In this document: piece by piece, positions 22,001 through 34,691 of the stretch
Layout: every line of letters starts with the position of its first letter
Numbering within the stretch: position 1 is the stretch's first letter
Source: Cymbidium sinense
Lineage: Eukaryota; Streptophyta; Magnoliopsida; Asparagales; Orchidaceae
Length of the DNA: 64,000 nucleotides
Reading direction: 5' to 3'
Assembly: GCA_021442155.1 (NCBI GenBank)
Contig: CM038222.1
Location: 54,493,352 to 54,557,351, forward strand
The notes under the pieces: generated by a model
Seen by the model: the letters and a program-made list of their open reading frames with translations, nothing else
Database searches by the model: none
Told to the model about the DNA's origin: nothing
Translations under genes and position numbers: made by a program

Positions 22001-22969
22001 TCATGGCTTGGTTCAAGGGATTTGGCTCCATTTGGGTCATATGAGTCACATTAGGCCAAGTTGGGTTAAGTTGACCAATTGGTCAAACTGGGTCAAACTA
22101 AGGCTTATATTAGGTTCAAGTTGAATAGATTTTGAAGTATTTTGGTATGATCAATTTGATTTAATTTGGCTTAGAATTGATTTTGGCTCATTTGAAATCA
22201 AATGAGTCAAAGGGGTCAAGTTGACCAATTTGACCAAAATTGGATAAATGGGTTTAGGTTATGGGTTGATTTATATTTCATTGGCTAATTGAAGATGAAT
22301 GTAGTCTTTGGTTTGAATCAATTTGAATTTAATTTAGATTTATGCCAAATTGATTGGGCAAATCATGTTTAATTATGACTTTAGTCAAGTTCAATAATCA
22401 ATTTGGAGCAAACTTGAGCCATTGGTGGTAATCAATTTGGGTTAGATCATGATTTGGCCCAATTTGGTCTTTTTGGCCAATTTGGGTCAACTTGGGTCAA
22501 ATGGCCAATTAGGCTTAGTTTGACTCAATTTGTGGTCAAGTCATGTTCAGTCATTAGGTTTAGGTTGGTGTGGAGCAATGGTTTCAATTAATTTGGTGTA
22601 GGCTAAAGGGTTGACTTGGTAAAATGACTAAGTTGACTTGGTTTAACCCAATTGATTGTGATTGATCATCCTATGGTGATCAACAATCATGATTGAAGGT
22701 TTTGGTGATCTCGGTTCAATCCAATTTGGGTAGGATTGGAACTTGGCTCAAATGGGTCCTTTAGGTCACTTTGGGTCAAGTGAACTTAAGTAGGTCAATT
22801 GATTTGGTTTTGACTTGAATTGAGTTTAGTTTGGTTTATATATGGATTTAGGATGGGAATATAAATCCAATTGCAATTGATTTGGATCCTATAGGTTTTG
22901 GTTCACATGATATTTTCAAGTCAAAAGGGGCTAAGTTGGGTTGACTTGAGTTTGGTTTGATAGTTGTAG

Positions 22970-23530
22970 TTTTCATTTATATTTTGCTAGATGATTGAAG
23001 GAATGATTGATTCAAAATAAAATCCATTGATTTTAACTTGGTTTAGGTGGATTTTTGTTAAGTCCAAGAAATTAGCTTAAAGGGTATAAATTAGGTTTTG
23101 GTTTAATTTTGGATTTGATTTTGGCTATTTAGATTTATATTTCATTTATATTTAGGAATTTAAATGAAAATATAAATGATTCATGAGAAAATCACTTGAG
23201 TTCGGAGTGCTTTGGAAGCAAATTTGACCAAGCTCATGGATGTAGGTCAAAAGGGCTAAGAAGGGAAAACCAATTTAGTTTGATTTAATTTTGGTCATTG
23301 GAATATGGGTATCAATTATATTTGTGAATATAAATGAAGGAATAATTGATTTACAAAGAAATTAATTAATTTTGGGTTGATTTGGGTTAAGATTTGGTTA
23401 AGTTTATGGAGGTAGGTTCATATGGCTTAAGAAGAGTCTTGGTTTGGTTTGATTTAGTTTGATTTGGTTTTGATCATTTAAGTATGGATTTCATTTATAT
23501 TTGTGAATATAAATGAAGGAATAATTGATT
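22970..23530 (+). repeat. ~180-bp period modules inside R1 copy C
   Basis: The phrase tttatatttgtgaatataaa (or a close variant) followed by 'tgaaggaataattgattt' and a 'ggttaag..catggaggt' tail recurs near 22975, 23140, 23315 and 23490. The same modules occur reversed in copy B (10540-10950) and forward in copy D (31900-32280). Confidence 0.7.
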
Positions 23531-24097
23531 TATAAGAAATCAATTAATTTTGAGATAATTTAGGTGGAGATTTTGTTAAGTCTATGGAGGTGGATCATAT
23601 GGCTTAAGAAGGAATTTTGGAACTTTGGATTTGGTTTTGGGTTTCAATCATTTGGAATTGAGTTTAGATTTAGATTTGATAAATGATTGATGGATTGAAT
23701 TGATCTTTGAGAAAATCAATTGAATTGGAATTGAATTGGATTCGCCAAAGTTAATGGAATTCAATCATGAAGTTTATGGGGAATTTTGAGCTTGGATTTG
23801 ATTATAGGATTGATTGTGAACTTAGAGATTTGGTTTGGATTTGGTATGAATTTGAGGTTTGGTTTGAGAAGGAAAGCATAGGTTGGGTTTAGGCCATAGG
23901 GTAGACAAGTTTCCTTAAATTCTTAAGGAATAACATATCCTTATGGCTAACCCTTCTAAGTCTCTAGGCTTAGATAAGTGTTCACCTAATCACTAGAAGT
24001 GTGTTAGGACTAAGGATCTCTTAGTGTCTATAAGAGTCCTAGATCTATGATGAGGAAGTTGAGAACTCACTCCAAAAGTGAGGTCAACATCTTCTTA

Positions 24098-24313
24098 ATA
24101 AATTTATTGAATCCATAATAGATAAATTAACTAAAAAAAATTTTACATGCTAGTCATTGCATACTCCGCCCGAAATATGGCAGCCACATCGGCTCTAACG
24201 TGGATAGCTAATCACCCCTTTAATGGGAAACTATACCTAAATTAATTTTTTTAAATAATATTTAATTTGTTAATTACACTTTAAACCATACTTATTTTAA
24301 AAATTTTACCTTA
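24098..24313. mobile_element. MULE terminal fragment (MITE-like)
   Basis: The right end, read inward, is 'ggtaaaatttttaaaataag' then tatggtttaaagtg and taattaacaaattaaat, the same pattern as the MULE-1 and MULE-3 ends. A GC-rich subterminal piece (24160-24215) precedes it. The left end (24110-24150, 'aaattaactaaaaaaaatt') is only weakly alike, and no target duplication was found. It lies exactly between two R1 copies. Confidence 0.5.
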
Positions 24314-24655
24314 TTTTTGCAATAGCTCCATCAGCTTTTGACCTAAAGTCTCCAACCAGAAACTCTAAGATTTTATTTGAATGTTCAACTTAGATCTGCC
24401 TATTTCTGTGAAGAGATTACAAGCTATAAAATTTCAAACTTTCTTGCACAAGACTTTAAATATTTTAATGGTTGAAAAGCCAAATCTCTTTCTACCGCTA
24501 GAGGTTCAAGTTGTTTTAAATTTACTATTTGGAATATTATCTCTTATTGGACTAAAGCTCATGTTATTTCTAAATCATGCATTAAAATCATTAATAGTTG
24601 ATGCTCAAATTTTCTCTACCATGTTAAACATAGTCATCATAACTATAAATACATG
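24314..24655. other. Unassigned AT-rich stretch
   Basis: Contains a 91-codon ORF (24381-24656) that is Leu/Ile-rich and matches no family I know; it is probably chance. Confidence 0.3.
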
Positions 24656-26858
24656 ATTTTATTTAATGAAATTAATTCCTAACAATAATCATATCGAATA
24701 AAACTATTTAAAGTAAATCAAAGCTTTCTTATTGCCACTTTTAATTTCATGTTCTGATTTGATTTGAGGATGTGAGGAAAGGTTTGCTGGTCTTAACCTA
24801 TTCCCATGTTTGTTAATTAATTTGATTTAATGAAATATAATTAAGCTGATTTTATGAGTTAATTAAATTATAACATGCATTAAATCCATTAATTAATTAT
24901 TTCATATGTTACCTTAACATAATTATCCAAATAATTATGAGCCAACATGATATGCTGATGCATTAGAGGTAAAATTAGCAATGATCCTAAGAAAGGAAAG
25001 AGGTGTAATGCAATTGAAATGGTTAATTAAGCTAAAAAAATTAATTAATTACTCTTATGATTTTTTCACACATGTGGGCTAATCATAATTTCATTAAACT
25101 CCTTTAGGTTATTCAACACCTAAAGATCTACCCAAAATTTCAATAATCAAGTTCTGATATGATCATGATTTCAATTTTAATTGATTGAATAATTTAAGTA
25201 ATTAATTAATCCTTAATTAGTTTGATTTTAATTAATGGAATGAACTTAGGGACAGAGATTAGAAAGGAGGTCTCAACCTTACTCCATAAGTCCCCTCACT
25301 ATCAGACAATGATTATGAGCCCAATTAATTAATTAGTCACTATTCATGTGATCAATTAACCCTTAATTAAATTAAAAAATAATTAGAGCCTATTTAACTA
25401 AATTTTCTAATTAATTAATCAATAAATCCCAAGAAAATTAGATGAAGCATAGGTCATCCCCTTAAGCAATCTCAGAAGGTTTGGGGTTAATCAATTAGTT
25501 AATTAAGAATTAATTAAGCTAATTAATTTTCTAATTAAATCTTAATTAAGCCTTAATTACTATTCAAAATTAATTAAGGATATTTTTAATAAATTTCTCT
25601 CTGAAATACCTTCAAAATGACTATTTATTTATATATTTTTGATTTTTCTACAATTAGTTATGATTTTTACAAGTTTTAGCCATTAAAATACATTAATGAG
25701 GCCTAGTTAACTCTTAATCCTATCGACGCCATGTGGTGTGCTGACTTGGCATGCTTTCCATGTGGCATAGTGGGATTAGTTACTTAAAAATAATCCTAGT
25801 TCGCGCTTGTGTGGCCGCGGTGGATGCGCTTTCTCGTGGTCCATCCGATCTATGATCGGACGACCACGATTAATCTTGCAAAGCTAAAGAATTAAAATGG
25901 ATAATTTCAACAAATCTAATCACGATCGTCTGTTCCGATCACACGAAACGAAAAGTGCATGATCTATCGCCATGCGAGCGAGGGGACATAGTCTGTCCGC
26001 CATTGCTTGTGTGATCCGAGCTCACCCGAGCTTGGATTGACTCCAAATGGGTCCCACACCTTTGCGCAAAGGATCCTAAGGGATACAATAGCTAGGATCA
26101 TGCGGGATGAAAGTTTTCTTTAAAAAGCACCAACATATTTTTACTTGAAGGTCGGTTTCAATGGCATACCTCACCAGAGCTCAAGATCAGTGCCAAATCT
26201 GATTGAGGAAGCTTCGTCTAGTAGAGACAATGCCCTACTGATTATCACAAGCTCCAATTTGAGGTGGTTTGCTCGAAAGGCCAACACCCGAAGTGTAGGT
26301 GATCGACGTTGATCAAAATCCACCCTCCGGTCGTCGGGATGCTCGGGAGGCATTCTTGCTCGACTAACTCCAAGGATTGTGTGTGCAAAGTTAATTGCAC
26401 TTTGGTTGATCTTGGAGCAAAAGAGATCAAGAGGATGGTTGCCTTATTTTCAGCTTGAAGGAAATCGAGAGTGGGGATTGTGGGATGAGCATGGGAGCTT
26501 GGGAAATGTCTCTAGTGGATCATCTTGGGTAGTTAGGTCTCCGAGGAATGCAAGTGTGTGGGTTTAAGTGAATATGGGGAGGGGAGGTGGTGTATACCCC
26601 TCTTCCCTTGGATCAGATAGCTTGGCCTAGCTTGGCTCTTTGTGATCATCCAGCCACCTCAAAGGGTCGTGGGTGTCCTTGAGTGGATGAGGTGGATGAG
26701 GTGGCTCAGTTTGGTTGGATGAGGGTGTGGAGGTGGTAGTCAAGGAGGGTAGTGGGTGTCCTTGGTGGCTTCAAATGTTCTTATGGACAAGTGTTGACCT
26801 CCATATATGTGTCATAAGTCAAAATCAAGCCTACAAATTGAATTTCAGACTTCGGAGG
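24656..26858 (+). repeat. R1 LTR-like repeat, forward, left part (copy E)
   Basis: Starts in text matching copy C from about 19390 ('aaactatttaaagtaaatca' against the 19440 area) and continues through the TTAATTAA-rich block and the GC-richer block, which shares 'ggtggatgcgctttc' with copy B. It stops at the R2 insertion. Together with 30604-32812 it makes one R1 copy lacking its 5' part. Confidence 0.65.
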
Positions 26859-26861
26859 TGA
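26854..26861. repeat. Direct repeat at the left edge of the R2 insertion (ggaggtga)
   Basis: The same 8 bp stands at 30604-30611 on the other side of the R2 copy. If the LTR begins with TG at 26859, only ggagg (5 bp, the usual LTR-element size) is the target duplication and the further tga match is chance. Confidence 0.6.
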
Positions 26862-27440
26862 CAGTGCACAAATTTAGGCTAAAATACACTGGACGTCATT
26901 GAAAATGATCAAAATAACCTCCGATTGATGAACAGACTTTATCGTCGAGCGACGCTCGTGACCGGCCCGCACGCCATCCACTCCGACGCCAGACCGCCCA
27001 CATGAGCCCACCGCTATTTCGTCCCGCTCCACACTGCCATTCTGCTGCAATCCGATTCCGACCCGCACATTTTGTCAGTAGCCCGCTTCCGGGCCGGCGT
27101 GCCTGCAACGAGCCTATCGACGCAATTCCACAAAATGGTCGCGTGATCCAATCCCACTCCAACCCATGCTCCCACATCCCATCCCACGCGATTCTGGTGT
27201 TTCAATACTGCTGACCGTTTCAGAACCCACCGCTTCGCTTCCCCGGCCTTCTTCCTCCTGTTCTGCTGACTCAAGCAAGAATCAGAAATCGTTCACTCGC
27301 ACCTATGCGGGTTCACACGCAAAAACCTACGCCCATCTCGCCAACTCACGCCCTCCTAGCCTCGCCACCGCTTTACCACGTTTCTACAACCCACAACCTG
27401 TCCAATTTTTTCTTCACCATAAACGGGGAAAGAACATTGT

Positions 27441-27795
27441 CAAGAGGTGAATTCTTCTTTCAATTTTTGACATTGCATTCCTTGCATAACCCGTCCAATC
27501 TTCTCTTCGCCACAAATCGGGAAAAAATATCGTCAAGAGGTGAATTCTTCTTTTAATTTCTGGCGTTGCACTCCTCGCTTTAGCCTTCCAACCTTCGCTG
27601 AACATCATCAAGAGGTGAATTCTTCTTTCAATTTCTAGCATCGCAGTCCTCGCTTTAGCCTTTCAACCTTCACTTCATAGCAAATCGGGGAAGAACATCG
27701 TCAAGAGGAAAATTCTTCTTTCAGTTTTTGGAGTCGCACACCTCACTTTAGCCTTCTAATTTTTGCTTCATCGCAAACCTCGCATTCCTTGCATA
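27441..27795. repeat. Tandem array, 75-93-bp unit, 4 copies
   Basis: Units begin with 'caagaggtgaattcttcttt' at 27441, 27534, 27609 and 27702 (spacings 93, 75, 93). Each also carries 'ctcgctttagccttccaacc' and, except in the shorter unit, 'aaatcggggaagaacatcg'. It is absent at the matching position of the R2 copy at 55.7-59.7 kb. Confidence 0.85.
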
Positions 27796-27896
27796 CCCAA
27801 CCTTATTCTTTTGTCGAGCATTGTAGTGCGCCAAGAAAATGAGTCAAAATATGTGGGATCTGTGAATGTGAATATATATACATGATTGTGTTTCTT

Positions 27897-28555
27897 TGCA
27901 GGTTTGAAGGCCTCGTTATGCTCAAGAGGGCATGACGAGATGAAAAATTGGTTGTGGTGTCGCAAGATACTGCTCGCTATGTTCAAGAGGGCATACCGAG
28001 TAAGCCAACATCGGTTAGATGTCACTCCCCTAGACGAAATGCTTCCAAAATTTTATCTAATTTCTAGATTTAGAAAAAAAAGGGGGGGGATGAATAAATA
28101 TTACAGTGTATGTCTTCTTTCAGGTCTGAAGGCCTCATCGTGCTCAAGAGGGTGTAACAAGATGAAAAACTCGACTGTGGTATCGCAAGACACTGCTCGC
28201 TATGCTCAAGAGGGCATACCGAGTAAGCCAAAATACCCCTGATGGCCCCCTACATGGGGATGACGTCGGGAGGATGGAAAAATTGCGTCAAATCTTTTAA
28301 CATAGGAAAAATGGGAGAGTGAAATGAACTGATTTAAGAATGCTAAGTAAGGAAACCTATAGCTAATTTTAAACTAAAAGTGTTAAACAAGAAAAAGAAA
28401 GGGGGATGAATATATATTGTATTTATCTTCTTTTCAGTTTGAAGCCCTCATCATGCTCAAGAGGGTGCGACGAGATAAAAACTGGTTGAGGTGTCGCAAG
28501 ACACCGCTTGCTACGCTCAAGAGAGCATACCGAGTAAGCCAAAACACCCCCGATG
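27897..28555. repeat. Three spaced copies of a ~110-bp module in R2
   Basis: 'aggtttgaaggcctcgttat' followed by 'gctcaagagggcatgacgag', 'tcgcaagatactgctcgcta' and 'agggcataccgagtaagcc' at 27899, 28120 and 28430. Reversed, diverged versions occur twice in the forward R2 copy (about 58700-58850 and 58930-59040). Confidence 0.8.
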
Positions 28556-30603
28556 TAGCCCCCTACATGGGGATGATGCTGGGAGGCTGCCAAAATTTAG
28601 ACTAAAATTCAGGACTTAAATAAATTCAAATGTAAATTATCTAAACTTAAGTCAAACAAAAGAATATATGATAAATATGAAGATAAATGTTAAATCAAAG
28701 AGAAATAGGGGGGAGCCTTTAAAAAATTTTTTGGAAATAATAGAACACTCATTTAAAATACAAGTAAAATTTAGGGAGGTTAATATTAAACTCACAAACT
28801 CTAATTACGATTCTCTATGGCTTAAATTGAAGTAATGAGTGAGTTCTCTTTTCTTATAAATTTCTCAAAACTAAATAAGCTCTAATTAGAATTTGGGGAG
28901 ACTAATGCTAAACTCATAACAAACTTACAACAAACTTAAAGTCTAAGGATGAATTCAAATTGGGTTTAATAACTCTTTTATGAATATGAAGATGATTACT
29001 ATGCTAGCTAATAAGCATAAGTAGGGCCAAAGAAATAAACACTGAAATTGATATAACTTATCAAAAGTGATGTAAATTAAACATAATCAAGTTGGGAGAA
29101 TTACAAAAACTCCAACTAAACTAAGTGCAAGTAATATTTTAAATTATAATCTAAATCAAAATGTCTTCTTCGCCACGAGATCTACAACTCTTTGTACAAG
29201 CCGATAGAAGGCGATACTAAATAAAAATTTACCAAAATCATAGGGCTACCTTTGATTAAAAATTAAGGAATTGCATTCTAAATATTATTTTAAAATCAAT
29301 GATTTCATTAATTAGATGAAATTAGCTAAGGTGTAAATACCTGCATGTGCTCAGACATGGATATTTCAAGTGTGAATATTAATGTCTTAAAAGGCTGCGC
29401 AGCCTAACTTAGAATTAGATAAAAACTTGAAATCAATCTTATAATTCAGAAATAAAAATGGCCTAGATTCTTAAATACACCCCCATGGGCCCCGACACTA
29501 TGTTGAATGCTTAAATTCAAGTGTCTAAGGATGTTGCGCGGGTTATTTTTCGGTTTAGTCTAAGGACTGGATCCGAGTTAACAAAACATAAAAATCTATA
29601 ATAAGATTGTCAAATCAGTGAAATATTTAAAAAATTGATTCTGTCAGGTGATAGTAGATCCAATCCTCTATTAGTAGCTAAACAAAGTTGATATGATCTA
29701 AAGCCCTTAAATATATTCAAATTAATCAATTTTTCAACTCAAATCAAATATCAATATGAAACTACTTAAATGTAATTCTATCATTAAAAACTTAAATTAA
29801 ACTCAATCCATCCACCTTCCGTAACTATTTATCGGGTTGACAAACTAAAAAAATTCTAGCTCACAAAGGAGCTAATGTCAAATCAAGTGTTCTGTTATAT
29901 TCACTCTTAATCAATCTCATGCCAGTAAGGATGTGACCCATGTCCTTTGACTATGTGGCTTGACTAATAGGCTCCATAGATGAAGCGTATGACCAGTCCT
30001 CGACGTGGTTTGGCCTAGCTCCATTATATTAGATCATGATCGTATCGATGTTCTCAATGGCTCTACCCTTTGAGTTATGAATCATAGGGTATACTTGATA
30101 GGGCAAATAGCCCTCTCTCAGCTAAGGTAGACTTAAGATTATCTCTTAAGATAAACACCACCCCCAAGTCTACAAGGATTTCTTGGATGACGTAACCCAT
30201 GTGTCGATGAGGATACGGGTCACTACCTCCTAAGTAGACTAGGGACCATGACACGTGATGATAAACCATGGGATCTAGATTGGGCATATCATCATTCCCC
30301 AACCATCTAGTTTAAGTAAATGATGAATTTCATTATTTAAATTCAAACTCAGATGTCGTACTAATGCTACACATTGTTTATCTAACCTTCATCGAAAGTT
30401 CTCTCTCACTTATTGAGAAGGGTAATTAACTAGAGGTCTTGCCTATAGGAAACCTAGAATCAGATCTAAAGTCCTCACCAAATGAGGATGAAATCTCTGG
30501 GTAGTGTCTTATCTACTATTCCATCTACCTTCTGAAAATTACACTGACACTTTAAACACTCTTTTCATCGAAGAGGTCGGTGGTGAATTTTCGGAGCCCA
30601 CAA

Positions 30604-32812
30604 GGAGGTGAGTTTATTTCACCTCCCATTGGGTCATAGCCGACCCAACAACCTTTGGGTTAGGTTAGGCAATTTCCTAGGAGCCTATGTTGTGGGAGAG
30701 TGCTAAGTGGTCAGGGAATGGAAATGACTACTTACATGGATGATTTGCTCATGTGATACCCCTAGCCCAAAGGGTAGAATGGTCATTTAGCATTAGATTT
30801 GATGTCAGCAGATTTAAAATGAATCAAAAGTGAGTTGGACCAAATTTCATGTGATTTGGAGTTCATTTGGTTAGGTTTGGCTCAATTTGACCTATTTTAG
30901 TCAAATTTGGTCAAAATAGGTTAGGTTGACCAATTAGTCAAATTGAGTTAAACCAAGGATTGGGTCAAGTTTATATGACCATTTGGAGTGTGTTTGTATC
31001 ATTAGTTTGGTTAAAATTGATTTAGATTTGGTTTTGGTTCATTTGAGTTCATTTGAGTCAAATGAGTCAAGTTGACCAATTTGACTCAATTGGACATATT
31101 GACTTGAGTCATGGCTTGGTTTGGGTTTGGTTGATTATTTGAAATGTGTTGTGAGCTTTGGTTGAGTTTAATTTTGATTTGATTGGGTCATAGGTTGGTT
31201 TGACCCTTTAGGTCAAGTTGGGTTCAATAAGCCATTTGGGTCTAGTGAGTTAATTGGGCTCAATTGAGGCTTTGGTCAAGTTCAACAATCAATTTAGAAA
31301 TAACTTGAGCCATTGGTTACAATCAATTTGATTTAGATTTTAATTTGACCCATTTTGGGCATTTAGGTCAATTTTAGTCGACTTGGGTCAAGAGGGCCAA
31401 TTGTATTTGGTTTGGCTTAATTGAAGGTCAAGTCATGTTCAAAAGTTGATTTTGGGTTGGTATGAATAATTGGTTTCAAGAGATTTGGCTTAGGTTGCAA
31501 TTTAGCTAGTTTAGGTTCATATGGGTTAAGGTTGACTTGGTCAAAAGGATTATGTTGACTTGGTTTGACCCAATTTATGATAATTGATCAACCTAGGATG
31601 ATCAAAATCATGTCATAAAGGTTGGTTTAATTCAATTTTGGTTTGGATTGAATTGGATTTTGGTTCATATAGGTCAAATTGGTCACTTTGGGTCAAGTGA
31701 GCCAATTAGGTTTAGTTGGCTTGATTTTGGGTTGAGTTTGATTTAGTTGAGTTTATATATGGATTTAGGATTGATATATAAACTCAATTGTAATTGGTTT
31801 GAGTTCAAATGGGATTTGGTTCATTTAAATATTTCAAGTCAAATGGGTTAGGTTGGGTTTGACATGAGTTGACTTTGATTTGGCTTGATAATTGTAGGTT
31901 TCATTTATATTTGTGAATATGATTGAAGATATGATTGATTCATGAGAAAATCAATTAGTTTTTGTTTGAATTTGAATTTAATTTGGCCAAGTCCATGAAA
32001 TTGGCTTAAAGGGTTTAGATTTTGATTTTGATTTAGTTTGATTTAGTTTTGGTCATTTGATTGTAGATTTGATTTATATTTGGAAAAATAATTGAAGGAA
32101 TAATTGATTTATAAGAAAATCAATTAAGTTTGAAGTAGTTTGGAGACAAGTTTGGCTAAGCTCATGGGGTTGACTCATATGGCTTAGGAAGGATCTCGAT
32201 TTAATTTGATTTAGTTTAATTATTTTAATGTAGATTTGATTTATATTTGTGAAGATGATTGAAAATATAAATTGATTATTAGATAATCAATTGCTTTTGA
32301 GTTGATTTGGATGGGATTTTGGCTAAGTTCATGAAATTGATCATGGCTAAGAGGGATTTTGGGTTTCAATCAGTTTTAGGATTGATTGATGGGAGGTTGA
32401 ATTGATATTTGAGAAAATCACTTGAGTTTGGATTGATTTGAATTTGGCTAAGGCTAAGTCCATAAGATAAAGTCAGGGCTTAGTTGATTTGATTTGATTT
32501 GGATTAGAATTGGTTATAGATTTCAATCATTTGGAATTTGAGTATGAATTGGAACTGGTTGGATGAGTTTGAGGTTTGGTTTTGGCTAAGGAGGTGAACA
32601 TGAATTGGGTTTAGGCTATAAGGCAGGTGAATTTTCTTAAATCATAAGGCATAGCCTAATCCTATAATTAACCCTTCTAAATCTCTAGGCTTAGGTTAAG
32701 TGTTCACCTAAGTGCTAGAAGTGTTTTATGACTAAGGAGTTCTTGCTATCTAGAAGACTTATAAGTCTAAGAAGAGAGGATGAGAACTCACTCCAAAAGG
32801 TCAACAAAGGGA
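30604..32812 (+). repeat. R1 LTR-like repeat, forward, right part (copy D)
   Basis: Continues copy E after the R2 insertion. From about 30780 it carries the TTGACC-rich zone (30850-31720), the 'tttatatttgtgaatatga' modules (31900, 32060, 32240) and the conserved end (32620-32812) finishing aggtcaaca. It shares five further bases (aaggg) with copy B beyond the common end. Confidence 0.68.
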
Positions 32813-33650
32813 TAAACAATATCAAGGTTATTAAAGATGGTAAGTTTCAACCTTGACAATAATGATAAGTACTAATTATTATCGATGAGTGCATTAATGG
32901 TGATGACACTAGTTGAGGATATGGATATCAATGAGCTTTGTGCACAGTGATGATGGTAATTGCTAGCTATATTGTTAACCTTGAGAGGTGGCCTTTCTAG
33001 CGATAATATACATCAGCCTTTCGAATATCGATGGGATTTAGCATTATTGTTGATGCCATTGTAATATATTTAATGATGAGCTTATTAGTGATGATGCAAC
33101 TCAAGATTATTAATGACAATGGGAGTCAATCTCAATAATATAATGAGCATTTGTTTTATTAGTAATAATGGTAGTAAATGATGTCGATTACTGCATGTGT
33201 CAGCATTAATGGAAAAGAAAAGCATTATTGTAGATATTAACATCAAATATTGCCATTAATAGTAACAATAAGCATTAAGACTATTGACGATAATGGATGC
33301 CAATGAGAATGATTAGTGCTGAAAATAGATGTCATCCTTTTTGGGGACTAAGAATTTCCATATCATTGACAACAATATGTTGTCCTGTCAACAAATAGTG
33401 TTAATTTTGGTGTTAATGGTAAGTGTCTATTTTGTTGGTAATGGTGAGAAGAATTTTTACACTAGTGGACATATATATTGAAATGAATTGTGAGCACCAG
33501 TGTTGTTATCAATGGCAAGCATAAACCTTAATTGTGATTGTGGGGCATTGTTGATTATAGTAGGCACCAACTTTGGTGATAATAATGGGCATCATTGTTG
33601 ATGTGGAACATGAGCATCAATCTTGTTATCAAAATATGACTTAAAGTTAA
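32813..33650. repeat. Cryptically repetitive region
   Basis: Words such as 'ttaatggtgatga', 'attagtgatgatg', 'attaatgacaatggg' and 'gataatgggcat' recur every 30-45 bp with heavy divergence and no fixed period. The translation is littered with stops. It may be an old minisatellite. Confidence 0.45.
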
Positions 33651-34691
33651 TATATGAGATAAATATGTGAATCTAAATATATTGATGTAACTTAATATAC
33701 ACAATTTATTTAAAGAATGTGGCTTGTTTATTTCGATCGACAAAATCAAAATTTACAAGAAAATAAATTAATACAAAAAGGAAGTTGCAACAACAACTTT
33801 TCTCATCAACAATCATTGTTGGAATTAACAATGAGAATTTTGTGATTAATATTTCAATAGACTAATGATGAAATATTTGTTATAAAATATTACAACAACA
33901 AAAATTGTCAAAAACTTATCAGACCAAGAGAAATTATGGGAGCTGTGGCATCAGAATCATTCAAATTATTGTGTACATATTATGTACATGAATAAGTACA
34001 TAACAAATTTGTTTACAGATTGATATGTATTTATTCATGTACAAAATTATCATGTACTCATTCATGTACATAGTGTTGGGATATCAAATCTCAAGAATCG
34101 ATTCGAGAGATCCCCAACAAAATTTTGAACATAAGTGAATTAAAAACAAGATCACAAAAGATACTATATTTAATGTGAAAAGAATTCAAGAACGAAAATA
34201 ATCATGGAGGTACACCATACCAAGAAATTAAATCCATTCTAAAGAAAATGAGGAGAATAATACAAATTATATTTTATTCATGCCTCTTCACACGTCTCAC
34301 ACTCTATGTTATACACTCTCCACTTACACACACAAGAGAATGGAGAAAAGATTTGAAAAGTTATGAAAAATAGTAAAAAACTATCTAAATACAAACCATA
34401 CCGTTTTGTAATGTCGTGACACCATTACTATGGCTCCTAGACGCTGACAACGTTGTCCTTCATAACCTTCTATAAGTGTTCTATCGTCACTCCGTTGGCC
34501 TCTCGGTCTTGTGACTTTGGTGCCTTATTCCTGGCACTGTAGAGCTACCTACTATAGCATCAATGCACTGTCTTCTCTATCTTTATGGTATAATTTACGA
34601 ATACTAGTGTTGTGTTGTTGTCCTCCCAGGATGTGTTATATTCTCTGTCATTGAAACCAAAACCTCTATGCTATAAAGTCAAGTAATATAT
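33651..34691. other. No gene seen; small palindromes
   Basis: Holds clustered 'catgtaca' / 'tgtacatg' words (33970-34070) and the hairpin listed separately. 34390-34690 has more balanced composition but only short chance ORFs. Confidence 0.35.
34074..34119. other. Imperfect hairpin with TGTTGGGAT / ATCCCCAACA arms
   Basis: TGTTGGGAT at the left and ATCCCCAACA at the right pair across a 27-nt interval. The string begins with TG and ends with CA, but nothing marks it as an LTR. Confidence 0.4.

Larger units (their letters stand above)
18380..24097 (+). repeat. R1 LTR-like repeat, forward (copy C, right arm of the inverted repeat)
   Basis: Mirror image of copy B. From left to right: the tandem array (18400-19060), TTAATTAA-rich DNA (19500-20500), a GC-richer block (20990-21800), a zone packed with TTGACC/GGTCAA words (22040-22850), modules of 'atttatatttgtgaatataaatgaaggaa' type repeated at 22970, 23140, 23320 and 23490, then the conserved end (23880-24097) finishing gaggtcaaca. 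No ORF in it is credible. Confidence 0.72.
26859..30603 (-). mobile_element. R2 LTR-like repeat, reversed, probably a solo LTR inserted in R1
   Basis: On the minus strand it begins 'ttgtgggctccgaaaattca' and matches 55729 onward and, from about 62400, the last copy. Shared text: 'agtagataagacactaccc', 'ggtggtgtttatct' followed by the two-strand phrase near 30160, 'gtgtcggggccca' (reversed at 29490), and the 'ctgatgagcatgacgagg'-type modules near its end. It is bounded by short direct repeats. No gag or pol is inside, so a solo LTR is the simplest reading. The last 350 bp (26862-27300) are GC-richer, with overlapping chance ORFs. Confidence 0.65.

Noticed and set aside
26874..27450. Cluster of overlapping ORFs on both strands near the R2 end
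   Set aside because: This is the GC-richer end of R2. ORFs overlap in four frames and translate to Arg/Ser/Gly-rich chains without motifs.
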